Origin: Oxyruncus cristatus
Taxonomy: Eukaryota; Chordata; Aves; Passeriformes; Cotingidae
Reading direction: 5' to 3'
DNA: 64,000 nt
Assembly: GCA_013399855.1 (NCBI GenBank)
Contig: VXAY01007012.1
Coordinates: 2,438,033 to 2,502,032, forward strand
This document shows positions 13,421 through 25,177 of this stretch, one piece after another (position 1 is the first letter of the stretch; every line of letters begins with the position of its first letter). The notes under the pieces are model-generated. The model was not told the DNA's origin and made no database searches. It worked only from the letters and a program-made list of their open reading frames with translations. The position numbers and the translations under genes are program-made.

Positions 13421-13979
13421 TGTTTTTCCAGGTTCAAAAATGAGCTCTGGGTTCATTCATATGCACTTAAATCCTGGCATCTTTCGCACGCCTGGAGGTT
13501 TTGCCGTCTTCTGAGATTTCCACTTGAATTACAGCAGCAGTGGGAAAAGACTGAATGAGTCACAGTCTGGAGCTGTGCCCTCCTCCCATCCCCTTGACTC
13601 ACACACAGATAACCTGAGGAGAGGTTGTGCATCAGGGAGCACGAGGCAGCTGTGAATTCAGACGCGCCGCCGATGTCCGATACCAACAGCTCCGCGTCCA
13701 GAGCTGTGGGAGGAAAAGCCAGACACGTCTCAGGCACAAGTCCAGCCCTGCTTTCTGCTCTCCTGTCCTCAGAGAGTTCATGCCGTGCTTGCAAGAGAAC
13801 AGGACGTTGCAAGGGAGGGAGATGCCAATGGGTCCTCTACGTAAAGGCCGGGATCATGGGGTAGCAGGGGAGTATGTGCAGTGCTGGATGGCCCTGAATC
13901 CCACAGAAACATCCTATGGACTCCATTACTCATCCTCAGGGATGCCTTTAGCTTGAGTTTGTAAGGCTGTATCATGTGT

Positions 13980-14620
13980 AACTGCTAATTTTCCAAGCAG
14001 AAAGGTCACGGCACAGATGTGAATAAACACGTTGTAAACCGGGTGTAGTAAATAAATCCACTCCCCGGCAGCAGTGGCATCCAACACAGTAACGCTGCAA
14101 GAACCGGGAAAGGAGTCTTATCACTGATTTTCTCATTACCTGAATTAGTGACTGGAGTGTCTTTGATGTGGGGTTAAACTCCTGGTAAGTGCAGTGTAAC
14201 TACAGGACCCTTTTTATAAGATGGGACCTCCTGTTTCTCACCGGTTACACCTCGACCAGCTCTGCCAGTGCCTTTAGCTCTGATTTGTAAGGCTGTAGCA
14301 CCTACTCCCATCCTCCTCACCACTGTGTTTGGGTGCTGTGCATCTGTTGAGATTTTCCTGAGACTGTTTCCTGGACTTGGGATGCACCGGAGGAAAAAAA
14401 TCAATCTGCTCCTTGCGCCATAAAAAACCCAGCTCTGATTGCTTTTGGAGGCAGGAGATGAGCCTTGGAAGGACTCAGTATCGCCAAAATCTTGCCTTAA
14501 AACTTTCAACTGAGACAGTTGCTTCAGTTTCATTTATTTGGACTCTTGTTTGAAGGAAATATGATGGGTCACAGAGGGCTGGAGCTGAGGGACTGCTGGG
14601 TGTAAGGAAACTATCAGGGA
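13980..14620 (+). repeat. Left arm of an inverted duplication (core)
   Basis: Starting at AACTGCTAATT, this ~640-bp unique-looking sequence recurs in reverse complement at 17969-18615. By eye a 180-bp stretch (14041-14220) differs at only one base, a CpG-type change, and the 13980-14040 and 14410-14540 parts differ at one or two positions. The 14340-14410 part carries about five substitutions and a missing 11-bp piece. The homology continues into a CR1 fragment at 14620. It is not a known transposon as far as I can see. Confidence 0.95.
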
Positions 14621-14772
14621 ATCACAGAACAATTTGGGTTAGAAGGGACCTTAAAGGTCACCCCCCTGCCATGGGTAGGGACACCTTCCACTATCCCAAG
14701 TTGCTCCAAGCCCCATCCAGCCTGGCCTTGGACACTGGGCAGCTACAGGGTTGGGACAGCTACAACTTCAAG
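14620..14772 (-). mobile_element. CR1 LINE fragment at the inner end of the left arm
   Basis: AATCACAGAACAATTTGGG, AGAAGGGACCTTAAAGG, CCATGGGTAGGGACACC and CCTTCCACTATCCCAAG identify an antisense CR1 3' end. It abuts the core of the inverted duplication at the same base as the CR1 fragment of the right arm. A short internal duplication of GGCAGCTACA-like sequence breaks up its distal part. Confidence 0.93.
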
Positions 14773-14875
14773 GCTCATGTCTTGAAATTTTATTTTTCAA
14801 GGCATAAGCCAACCCTGGGGGTCAACCCGACATAAAGAGGTGAAGGGGAAATATTCCCACAGGCTGGAATAGCTC

Positions 14876-14940
14876 GTAGAATCATTACAGTTGGAAAAGA
14901 CCTCAAAAGTCCAACCATCAACCCGGCACCACGACCACGC
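14876..14940 (-). mobile_element. Short CR1 LINE tail fragment
   Basis: TAGAATCATTACAGTTGGAA, AAGACCTCAAAAGTCC and AACCATCAACCCGGCACC match the reverse-complemented 3' tail of an X- or Y-like CR1. Only about 65 bases remain. Confidence 0.8.
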
Positions 14941-16879
14941 TTTTTCTGACAGTTTTCCTGCACCTTTTTCTGAAACAAAGGCCAGAAAAAACCCAGAGAG
15001 CTGGACTTCAGATCTGCCCTGATTCTCTGTTTGGTCAGCAACACTTTCCAGCCTGTGAAGCACTCAGGTGTCATCTCTGTAATGGGAATCTTGGTCAGGG
15101 AGATGGGGAGCGGAGAGGAAGCGAGAAGCTGACACTTCTACATGCACCACATTCTAATTGGGGTCAAGGGATGCAACAGTTGGAGAGCAGCAAGTTATTT
15201 TCTGCATCACTGGCTTGTCAAAATTATGTTTTTACTCAGGTATAAGGAAGGAAAAGGACAGAGTCTGGGAACAGCTCCCTGTCCAGTCAGTTCTAGGTAT
15301 GGAGTGCCAGCAGCTGCCACTCTGAGCTGGGCTCAGCATCCTGAACCTGGCATGGAGCTATGATGGTTAATGGAAAACCTCAACCAGCCACAGTAGAAGA
15401 ACTATGAGCAATTTGAGGCAAAACTGCCCAGAAATCATCTTCACAGGTAGCTTTTACCCATGAGGTAATTCAACCTTCCTGCTGACATTTGGTGGACTTT
15501 AACTTATCAGTCATGTTTACCCACCTCCCGAGGGCATCAGGGGTAAAGGTTCATCCTTTCACTGCCAGGCAGGTTTCCCAAATCCCATAAAATTCAACTT
15601 CACCTGAGTACAGAAGCAGAGCAGTTCCCTCCCTGCCCAGCTCACTCCAAGGGAAAAGTTGCGAGCCAGGGTCTTCACTATGAGTCTGGAAAGCTTAAGA
15701 CCCATCCTCCAAGTTAGTCAAATGGTATAAACCCAAATCCTCAGGTGGAAAAGTCTCTTCCTGACAACAGAACTGCTACACACTCAGTGTAGATGTGGAA
15801 GAAGAAAAAGAAAAATTCTTGTGATGACCATCTCCAGCTTCGGCTGGAGAGCATGACCTGCTTCCATCCTTCCCCCGGTGTCTCCCCCCAAGCCTATCCA
15901 TTCCAGCTAAACAAACTGAGCAATGAGGGATAAATTCTCCCAGCAGCAGCAGGACCCCTGCCCAAAACAGGGCCAGAACAGCAGTGCTGGATAACTCAAG
16001 GCAAACTCAAGGGCAGGAAGCGAATGGAAACAGGGACAGAAAGGAAAAATCTGTGAGAGGCAGAATCCTGTAAGAAAGCCAAGAAACAGCATTTATGTTG
16101 TCACACAGCTAGCTGGAATGACAGAAAAATTGGGGTTTATTATTCAAGTGAATATTCAAGTGAGAAGAGAGATTGAACCAGGGATTCCAGAGATAGATAC
16201 ATCTGTGCACCCCTGTGGGGGATCCTTTCATTGCACTGCCCCAACAAAGCGGTTTAGATTTGATCCAGGAACATCCCATATCATGCTAAAAGCACAGCCC
16301 AGTGTTTGGTCGGGCTCCTCTACTGATATTGCCACTAAAAAAGCACCCAGTCTGATGCCCTCCCCATCCCAGGAGACGCCCAGTCCCCCACCACAAACCA
16401 GGAGACAGCACAAGCACAGCACCCAGCTAGAAACCAGCTCCAACCTTAGCACACAAAGAGCTGTTCCTGTCGTCATAAATGAAGGATGAGGCCCCTTTAA
16501 TTGAATTAATTCTAAATGCTGATCCCAGGATGAATTATCAATGTAAAACAGCAGCGTAAGCACTGGGCAGCCATGGCAGACCACTCACTGCTCACAAATG
16601 ATTCCAATGTTACGGGAAGGGAGGAGCCAGGATCCAAGGGCTTCCCTGATGGGATCCTCAGGAGTTCCTGCAACAGCCCCTCTCATCTTCTGAAGACCCC
16701 CAGCACCATCAAGGACATGTCTGGGAGCTTTTTTGGAGGCAAAAAAAAATCCCTTAAAATCCATTGTTAAGCTACTGTTTGTATAAGATAGAAATGACAC
16801 AATGCATGTGAGACAAAAAGATGCTGCTGTTGTCCAAAGAGACATCCAACCACTCAGAGTGATGAGAGAGAATCAAAGA

Positions 16880-16912
16880 AACCATAGAATGGTTTGGGAT
16901 GAAAGGGATAAA
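16880..16912 (-). mobile_element. Possible minimal CR1 tail
   Basis: ACCATAGAATGGTTTGGG followed by GAAAGGGA looks like the last ~30 bases of a CR1 3' end in reverse complement. Similarity ends quickly, so it may be a very short insertion or a degraded remnant. Confidence 0.5.
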
Positions 16913-17802
16913 GAAGGAAGTGTGCCAAGAGTTTGATCACTGACATGTGGGACAGGACAAGCTCAGAGCATCCCCATCTTGGCCTGATATTTGGCCTGCA
17001 GAAACACTCCCCCCCTCGATGAAAACAAAGTTTTAGCAGCCAGTTCAACCAGCAGGCCCTGAAACACTAAGCCAAGGCTCCTCCTGTCCCACCGCCCTGT
17101 CTCGGCAAAAAGGATCTTCCCCGTCTCGCGGCCCCTCGGAGGGCTGGGAGCGGGATCACGCTGCACGAGCCAAGCAGAAAGCAAAGCTGTTCCCACGTCT
17201 GCTCTTCCCAGCAGGTAGGTGTGAGAAGCCCAGCCATGCAGGAGCAGAGCTGCAGACAGAAATGTGCCAGGCCAGGCTTTATTTCCCCAGGAGCTGGCAC
17301 AGTTGGTGGCGGCGGGGGGGAACCCCACCACCGTAGTGGAGGTAAGTGAGCTGTGTGTGAGCAGTGGTGCAGAAATCGCCATGGAAGCAGGTGAGAACGA
17401 TCCATATCCCTTCTCCCACGAACAGTCTCCCCAGAAAATATGCTTTACTCCTCTGCCACAACCTGCAGACATCCCCAGTGCTGTTTTGCTCTGATAGTTG
17501 TTTCAACAGGATCGGGATTTTACCCGGGCGGTTAAAAAAAAACCCCACGATTGCTTCCCGCTGCCCAGACACACATCCAAAATAAACTGCTCTGTTGTGA
17601 AGGTATTGGCACCTCAGCGGCTAAATCCCTCTCTTTGAGACAGGATCTCTGCCCTGCAAATTCAGGCTATCCCACCTGTTGCCTCGGGATTACCTTCCCT
17701 CTCCAGTTAATCCTTGGCACAGTCATCAGCTCGTCGCCCTCCCCGTGCACAAGCTCTGTCCTTGGTAACGTTTGTCAAAGACTTTTCCTGAATTTCCTGA
17801 AC

Positions 17803-17968
17803 AAGTTGCCCAGAGAAGATGTGGCTGCCCCATCCCTGGAAGTGTCCAAGGCCGGGTTGGATGGGTCTTGGAGCAACCTGGGCTAGTGGAAGGTGCGCCT
17901 GTCCTATGACAGTGGGTGGAACTGGATGACCTCTAAGGTCACTTCCAACCCAAACCATTCTGTGATTC
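17803..17968 (+). mobile_element. CR1 LINE fragment at the inner end of the right arm
   Basis: GTTGCCCAGAGAAGATGTGG, CCATCCCTGGAAGTGTCC, CAAGGCCGGGTTGGATGGG and CCAACCCAAACCATTCTGTG give a clear sense-strand CR1 3' end. It is the counterpart of the CR1 at 14620-14772 but is only roughly 80% similar to it, much less than the core arms. Confidence 0.93.
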
Positions 17969-18615
17969 CCTGATAATTTCTTTACACCCAGCAGTCCCTC
18001 AGCTCCAGCCCTCTGTGGCCCATCAAATTTCCTTCAAACAAGAGTCCAAATAAATGAAACTGAAGCAACTGTCTCAGTTGAAAGTTTTAAGGCAAGATTT
18101 TGGCGATACTGAGTCCTTCCAAGGCTCATCTCCTGCCTCCAAAAGCAATCAGAGCTGGGTTTTTATGGCACAAGGAGCAGGGTAAGTACAGATTGATTTT
18201 TCCTCCGGTGCTTCCCAAGTCCAGGAAACAGTCTCAGGAAAATCTCAGCAGACACCCAGCACCCAAACACAGTGGTGAGGAGGATGGGAGTAGGTGCTAC
18301 AGCCTTACAAATCAGAGCTAAAGGCACTGGCAGAGCTGGTCGAGGTGTAACCGGTGAGAAACAGGAGGTCCCATCTTATAAAAAGGGTCCTGTAGTTACA
18401 CTGCACTTACCAGGAGTTTAACCCCACATCAAAGACACTCCAGTCACTAATTCAGGTAATGAGAAAATCAGTGATAAGACTCCTTTCCCGGTTCTTGCAG
18501 TGTTACTGTGTTGGATGCCACTGCTGCCGGGGAGTGGATTTATTTACTACACCCGGTTTACAACGTGTTTATTCACATCTGTGCCGTGACCTTTCTGCTT
18601 GGATAATTAGCAGTT
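17969..18615 (-). repeat. Right arm of an inverted duplication (core)
   Basis: The reverse complement of 13980-14620 ends here at AATTAGCAGTT. Relative to the left arm it has an extra 11 bases, GGTAAGTACAG at 18181-18191, sitting between two CAG trinucleotides. Deletion across that 3-base microhomology in the left arm would explain the difference. Beyond 18615 the sequence becomes AT-rich, unique and unrelated to what precedes the left arm. Confidence 0.95.
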
Positions 18616-18742
18616 ATTTAGAGGCAGCTAAAATAATAGAAGATCAAATCAAATGGCCACGGCATCATTCAGCTGTAATTATTGTTGAAATTGGACCTAA
18701 AAGAGATTCCATCTGTGTAAAACCCTTTCTTTAGATACGCAG

Positions 18743-18761
18743 ATATATATATATATATATA
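18743..18761. repeat. AT dinucleotide run
   Basis: About nine AT units directly follow CGCAG. It is a simple microsatellite in AT-rich intron sequence. Confidence 0.9.
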
Positions 18762-19565
18762 ACATTTAAAAATAAACACAGACAGATCTCTTCCTCTGTA
18801 GGTGTAATTATACAGCTATATCATCTATGCACAGCCACACTGTGTGTATATCCCACAATACACATACAGTAGGCGGGATAGGCATGAGAAGAAAGTTATA
18901 AACTATATTTAAAACATGATCATTACTCAGAGTATTTGACACCTCGAGTATCAAGAGATACATCTGTGCTGAAATCGTATTCTGTTTGCTAATCACTCAA
19001 ACAGGAGTTGCCTATGAGCTTCCTCTCCTCAACAACAGTGTCCCAGCAATGGACTCAGCCACCTAAAAAAGTCCAAGAAGCATGTCCTGCTTGTCAATCG
19101 AAGGCAAAGCAGAACTGGCTGTGCTGAAAATATTAAACAAAACCAGTGCAAATTCCTCTGAGCAGCGGCTGGGTGCTAAACGCTGACTCAGCTCCCCCAG
19201 AACACGGAGCAGAATGTAAAGCAGCCGTCAGAAAAGCACTTAAAAACCAAAATGAAACAAAAAGGCAAAACTAACCCTCTCCTGCACGACAAAATCAAAG
19301 GAGGCAGAAGCAGGAGCACGTATTGCTGCACCTCCACTAACACATCCCTTCATCAAATTTGGCTGCTCTGTGTGTGTGAGGTGAGCATATGTCTCTATTA
19401 AATATTCCTGGCAGCGGCACTTCCAGGCAACACATTCATAATGCCCAGTTTTTGCTGCTCTTCACGAAAAAGCCACAGGAGAGGCAATTTCTAAGTGCTG
19501 TTGGCAGTGTGCTCCTTCAGGAGCATCAATCCAAGGCTGGAGTCACTTCTCATTGCAGCAAACAG

Positions 19566-19798
19566 GAGCCTTAGGTTGGACATCGGGAGGAATTTCTGCA
19601 TGGAAAGAGTTGTCAAGCATTGGAAGGGGCTGCCCAGGGGAGGTCACCAGGAGTCACCATCCCTGGAGGTGCTCAAGGAATGACTGGACGTGGCACCCAG
19701 TGCTCTGGTCTGGTCGATAAGGTGGTGATCAGTCACAGGCTGGACTCGATCTTGGAGGTCTTTCCCAGCCTAAATGATTCCATGATAATGATTCTATG
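19566..19798 (+). mobile_element. CR1 LINE fragment of the second subfamily
   Basis: TTAGGTTGGACATCGGGAGG, TTGTCAAGCATTGGAA, CACCATCCCTGGAGGTG and TGGACTCGATCTTGGAGGTC followed by TAAATGATTCCATGATAATG form the last ~230 bases of a sense-strand CR1 of the same group as 9047-9288. Confidence 0.93.
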
Positions 19799-22700
19799 AA
19801 ACCTGTGGCTTTGGGGCTGTTATTTTCACCCCCACTCCAGGTTTGGATTACTGTTAAACAGGCAGCTGCATCCCCCACACACCTCACAAAAAGCAGCATT
19901 TTGGGGATCCCGGTCTCACCAGCTTTGTGCAGAGAGATGCAACACCCTCTGCTTGCTTGGGATGACCTGCTCTGCCCACACAGAAGTCCCTTTGGCCCAG
20001 CCTCTAGGATGTCCTCTCTGTGCTCCAGCAAGGACACAATCTGCTGGAGGAGGCGCATTCCTGGGTCCGGTTCAGGCCAGTCCTTAGCTCAGCTGGGGTT
20101 TTGCTGGGATAACCTGTTCTCAGTTTAGGTCCAGCTCAGCCCATCTCTCCCACGCACCAGCTCTATCCCTATAAACCCTCAGCCTGCCCAGCCCACCAGC
20201 AGTGAGAAACCCTTGGGCTGGGCAAGTAGAAGAAGCAAAGGAAGGTGAGGATGGAGCCCGCAAGGTTTGCAGCCAGAACCACCCAGTGTGATGCCAGCAA
20301 TGGCAAGGGCACAGATTTGACCCAAGATGGCCCTTCCAGTCCTACACCTCTGTCCATGGCACAGCTCTGCTCCCTGGCCCTTCAACTGACATTTTGTGTG
20401 CTCACAGAAGTCCTAATGTGGAGCAGGGCACATTTTGGAGAGGACACTGAGGTACCTTCTTCCTTGACCTGCTGTGATTTGAAATGAAGCCAACGAAGAA
20501 ATCAGGAGCTAATCCAGCAGCTCTGGGAATGAAGCAGATAGAGAGTTTTATTTTTCATTACAAAGCCCCAATTGTGCAGAAATAACTGCGGAGAGGTGAC
20601 TAGCAATGACCCTCCGGGGACAGCATGAATGAAATCATGGTGACAATGGTCTCAGAGACATGGAGGAAGAATGGGATAAACTTCAAAAAGAATAAAAAAT
20701 ATCCCACTGACACACCAGAGGCTGAGAGCAGAGAACAGGGTGTCTGCACTTCAGCACAGAGACATCCCTGAGACCAAGAATGCTTGGTCTTCAGAAATCA
20801 GAAAGCACCAGCACTTGAGTAGAAGGGGAGCAGACATGTTCCCAAAAAGAGAAAGGTGCTCCTCATTTGACCAACTCTTTTGCAAACACAGTTTTGGGAA
20901 GAGCAAAGAAGGAATTTTCATCTCCACCTCGCAGATGTTGCATCTCCTGAAAAAAAAATCGCTACTATTAAGAAGTAGAAATAATCACAGGGCCCTGTAT
21001 GTTTGTGGTTCGGGCAGTGAGATGAGATGACCACGCTGTCCACTCTGCCCTTTAAACACTTCTCTCTTGCAGTGGCAAAACCAGGGACTCCGGGAGGAGC
21101 CTTGGGCAGGGGGAAGCTGTGGTGGCAGAGGTGTTGAGGAGACACAAAACTGCCACGAGCTCTCTGGGTGGAGGATGTTTTGTTCGAAGCAAGAAATCTC
21201 TTCGGTATTGGACTGTCAGGATGTTCCAACAACATGATAGTAGGGGATGCCAGAGAGATTTGCAGACCACTTGTCCTAAACCAGCCATGGTTGGAGAAAC
21301 AGGACCACTGACGGCTCCTGAATTACGTGAAAGGTCTGATTCTCAACCAATATGGGGTGCAAAGAGAGTATGAAATGCCACTACACAGGCACTCTGGAGG
21401 CAGTTTGAGCACCAGCCCCGCTTTCCCTGCCTGTGTACGCCCTGAGCACGGAGCACAGCTTCCCTCCTAACTTATTCATGATGTTCTGGCAGCCTTGCCA
21501 AGTTCACCCCAACTCAGCTCCTGCAAAAAAAACAAAAGCTTGGAGCATTCCAAAGGGCATTTCCCCAGCGCGGAGGAGGGAGGAGGGAGCTCCCAGTGCT
21601 TTTCCAAGGAGAGATACAGCTCCGCGAGCTGCAAGGGGCAGCGGGGGGAAGGTTATGAAGTCAGGCCAGCTCTTCTGGGAAGTCAGGACCTCCCACCGGG
21701 ATGCAAAGTCAGCTACAAGGGGTGGGGTTTGAAGCAAAGCCACTGCGGGGAGCTGTTTCCAATTGGGACTCTAAAGGGATCCTGTAATCCCACCTCTGTT
21801 ACCCCTGCTCGTCCCTCCCCACAGGCACATCCAGGCTGAAAAAATAGAAATACGCTCTTAGCAACCTGCCAGGCAAAAAAAAACCTCCAGGTGAGCAGAT
21901 ATCCATGCAACAGGGAGGAGAGGAGAGTGGTCACCTTGGCCTTCCTACTGCTCCAGGACACCACGGAGCTGGTGTTCAGACTGGAAAGGAAAGAGTCACA
22001 GAGACTCAGGCACTGAGGCTTTGCTAATTCCCTACTTTTCATCCTGTTGTCAGCCCTGGGAGATGTCCTCTCACGTCAGCACTGGAAGGAAGAGATAGAA
22101 CAAATGTGATAATGCCAGATGCTGCTGATAAGGGAGGGGGAAAAGGCAGGTAGGGCTGCTTGCTGCCCTCCAGGGAGAGTAAGTGAGATAAAACTGCAGC
22201 TCAGAGCAGCCTGTTGCCTTCGCTGCTAGGACCCTCACTTCATTTAGCTGGGATACTCCCCTCTTACCATTTGGGGATGTTTAGCACTTGCAGCACCCCA
22301 AAAAGATCTGCCGGGTTTTCCAGAAGGCAGCACAGTGCCCACCCCAAGGAGGCCCTGCTCCTGCGCAGAAATTATGCGTGAATTTGGATGTTTTGATATT
22401 GCTAACATAAAGACAATATTTCAGATGTTACTAACAATGAGTGGTAAGGCAAACACAGGAAGTTTAGAGGTGTAAAACTGCCTTGGAGAACATTTCATTT
22501 AGCCCTTACAAAGATCCTACAGGATCTACTTCACATCCTCGCTGCATTTCATTCCCTGCAGGCTGTGGCCTGGGGGGAAGCTGAGGATGAGGACAGAGCC
22601 CTGTAGCCAAGGGCAGGGATGGGTCAGGGTCACCACCCCACCCCAGGCTGAAATCCAGCCCTGCTGCACCCCCTGAAGCTGTGAAGGGGCACCAGGAGGG

Positions 22701-22936
22701 GAGCAGGTGATGGAAACCCAACACGGGCTCCAGCTGCCCAACTGTGGGCAGGGCTGCTATAAATAACATCATCGTGGCCCTCAGGGAAAGCCTATGGAAT
22801 AAACACATCCCTACAGTCGGGAAGGGGAATGGACACATGGCAGAGAGGTGGTTCAAGGCAGATCAAGTCCAAGGCAAACCCAAACCTTGGGAAATTCATC
22901 GCAAGTCTTGAACAGGCTGATGAGAATAATAATCCT

Positions 22937-23090
22937 TGTGGGTTTTTTTGGGGTTGGGTTTTTTGGGTTTGGGGTTTTGGGGTTTTTTTGTTTGTTTATT
23001 TTTTTGGGGGGGGGATTTTAGTTTGGGGTTTTTGTTTGTTTCTTTGGAGGTTTTGTTTACTTGTTTGGCAGGGGGAGGGGGTTGAGTTTT
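22937..23090. repeat. G/T-rich low-complexity tract with G-quadruplex potential
   Basis: About 150 bases are almost only G and T on the plus strand, with many runs of three or more Gs (for example GGGGTTGGG, GGGTTTGGGG and a run of nine or ten Gs) separated by short T loops. Several GGG-N1-7 quartets overlap. The gene is read from the minus strand, so the G-rich strand is the template and the transcript would be rich in A and C. It directly precedes a CR1 copy. Confidence 0.9.
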
Positions 23091-23127
23091 TTTCCAGAGA
23101 TCACGTCATGATCTCCAGCACTGCTCT

Positions 23128-23686
23128 GGAAAATGTGACCTCTACTCAGCCCTTGTGAGGCTCCACCTGGAGAACTTCATCCAGCTCTGGAGTCCTCAGC
23201 ATAGGAACGACATGGACCTGTTAGAGAGGACCCAGAGGAGGCCATGAAGATGTTCCAAGGGCTGGAGCCCCTCTGTTCTGCAGAAAGGCTGGGAGAGCTG
23301 GGAGTGTCCAGCCTGGAGAAGAGAGGGCTCCAGGCAGAGCTTAGAACAGGCTTCCAGTACTTCAAGGGAGCTTATAAAAGAGAGAGAGAATGAATTTTTA
23401 CACAGGCAAATAGTGATAGGACAAGGCGGAACGGTTTTAAACTAAGAGAGGAGAGATTTAGATTTCAATTAGATGCTAGGAGAATATTCTTTACTCAGAG
23501 GGTGGGGAGGCCCTGGCCCAGGTTTCCCAGAGAAGCTGTGGCTGCCCCTGGATCCCTGGAAGTGTCCAAGGCCAGGTTGGATGGGGCTTGGAGCAACCTG
23601 GGATAGTGGAAGGTGTCACTGCCCGTGGTAGGGGGTGGAACAAGATGATCCTTAAGGTCCCTTCCAACTCAAACCATTCCATGACC
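23128..23686 (+). mobile_element. CR1 LINE fragment, ~560 bp
   Basis: From GGCTCCACCTGGAGAAC it passes through GACATGGACCTGTTAGAG, CCAGAGGAGGCCATGAAGAT, CTTCCAGTACTTCAAGGGAG, the GGACAAGG block, and the usual GAAGTGTCCAAGGCCAGG end with CCAACTCAAACCATTCC. It is one of the most complete CR1 copies here, reaching into the interior of the element, in sense orientation on plus. Confidence 0.96.
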
Positions 23687-24750
23687 TTGACCTGGCTCTA
23701 TAAACTATTTAGCTCCTTAGCATCCCCAGCCAGAGGAATGGACACATTGTTTCCTGCCTTTGGCAAAGAGCTCAGAGATCCAAGGAGGAAAACACCCTGG
23801 AAACATGGAGAGGGTGTGTGTGTGGCCGTGCAGCGAGTGGAAAACTCTCACCAAGCTAAAAATCAGGGAAGGAAAAGTGTGAGTTTTGCAGCTTCAAACT
23901 CCTCATCTGCCTTCTGCCTGGACTATTCTGAATGTGCCAGCAAGGTTCAGCCTGGCTACCCTTTCAAATGAGCCTCCCCAAATAATTTAAAAATCCCCCA
24001 CACTCATGCCAACAATAACTTCGTACCACACCACACTCGCTCTGTATTTATAGCCGTGATTCCTTCATGCCACACACCCGTGGACAGCCCCCAGCAGCAC
24101 ACCCAACCCCATAAAAAGGGATTTTGTTATTTTAACAAGCAGTGGTGACACCCAGTTCTTCCCAGGAGTGAGTTTCGGCCCCACAAATCCACGTGGGTGC
24201 AGGATTTCTCCCCTCTTGCTCCCAAGCCACACATGACAGGCCAAATCCTCCTGAGTGGTAACACAAAGCTACAACCACTTCCATTTGAGCCATAATTGAA
24301 AAATCAATAAGATTGGTAGTCAGAATGCTCATGTGCTCAAAGCAGAGGTCCAGGAGTCAGGAGCAGGAGTGATTTCTTCTCCTGGCCATAATCATAAACA
24401 GGGAATTTTTTTTTTATTTTTTTTTTTCCAGTTCTTTAGGCTTATGCTCCAGCACCCATAAAAAGGAGATAATCAACTATTGGGTTGGAATTCGCCAGAG
24501 CTTCAAAAGTGCTGAGGCAGAGAGGTGCTAGGATGCACTCATAAAGAGCAAGATATTTTTAAATACATTGAAGTGAGAGGCAGTGAGGGATGCAGAGCCT
24601 TCCTCTTTTTAGTTTGTTTTTTTTTTTTTTTTTAAGGAGCATCAAAGAAAACTCTGCATCAGCAACCCTTGCTCCACCTGACTGATGCCAAGAAGCAGCA
24701 GGGCCAGGACACCCAAACTGAGATCAGCATCCAAGTGCTGCTCCCTTAGG

Positions 24751-24995
24751 TAGAATCATATATAGAATAACCTGAGTTGGAAGGGACACACAAGGATCAT
24801 CAAGTCCAGCTCCTGGCACTGCACAGGACAACTCCAAAAATCCCAGCATGTGCCTGAGAGTGTCCTCCAAGTGCTTCTTGAACTCCTTCAGGCTTGAGGC
24901 ACTCCCTGGGAAGCCTCTTTCAGTTCTCAACCACCCTCTGGGTGAAGAAAGTAATGGACTTTGCAGCATCACCTGACCTCTGCCCTGTGCCACCA
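24751..24995 (-). mobile_element. CR1 LINE fragment, X-like subfamily
   Basis: TAGAATCATATATAGAATAA, GTTGGAAGGGACACACAAGG, ATCATCAAGTCCAGCTCC, TGCACAGGACAACTCC and CACCCTCTGGGTGAAGAA are diagnostic of the CR1 type whose 3' end reads ACCCACAAGGATCATCGAG. The copy at 39529-39885 is of the same type. Confidence 0.93.
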
Positions 24996-25177
24996 GGGCT
25001 CCAGGGAATGGCACTTTATGGATATTGCCAGCAGGCTCTGAGGAGGAGAGATTCATTTCACTAACAGGGTCAAAGAACATGGTGAAGCTGAGGTGGGGAG
25101 GAAGGTGTAATTACCAATTTATCCTAAATTAGGACCTACAACAAGAGGATAGGGGTGCCACCAGCTGCATTTTTTGT

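Noticed and set aside
13980..18615. The inverted repeat as terminal repeats of a DNA transposon or a pair of LTRs
   Set aside because: There is no coding sequence between the arms, no target-site duplication was seen, and LTRs would be in direct orientation. The arms also end in pre-existing CR1 sequence.
13980..18615. The inverted repeat as a simple assembly artefact
   Set aside because: The arms differ by substitutions, an 11-bp indel and a diverged CR1 part, so they are not the same reads placed twice. Long reads would still be the final test.
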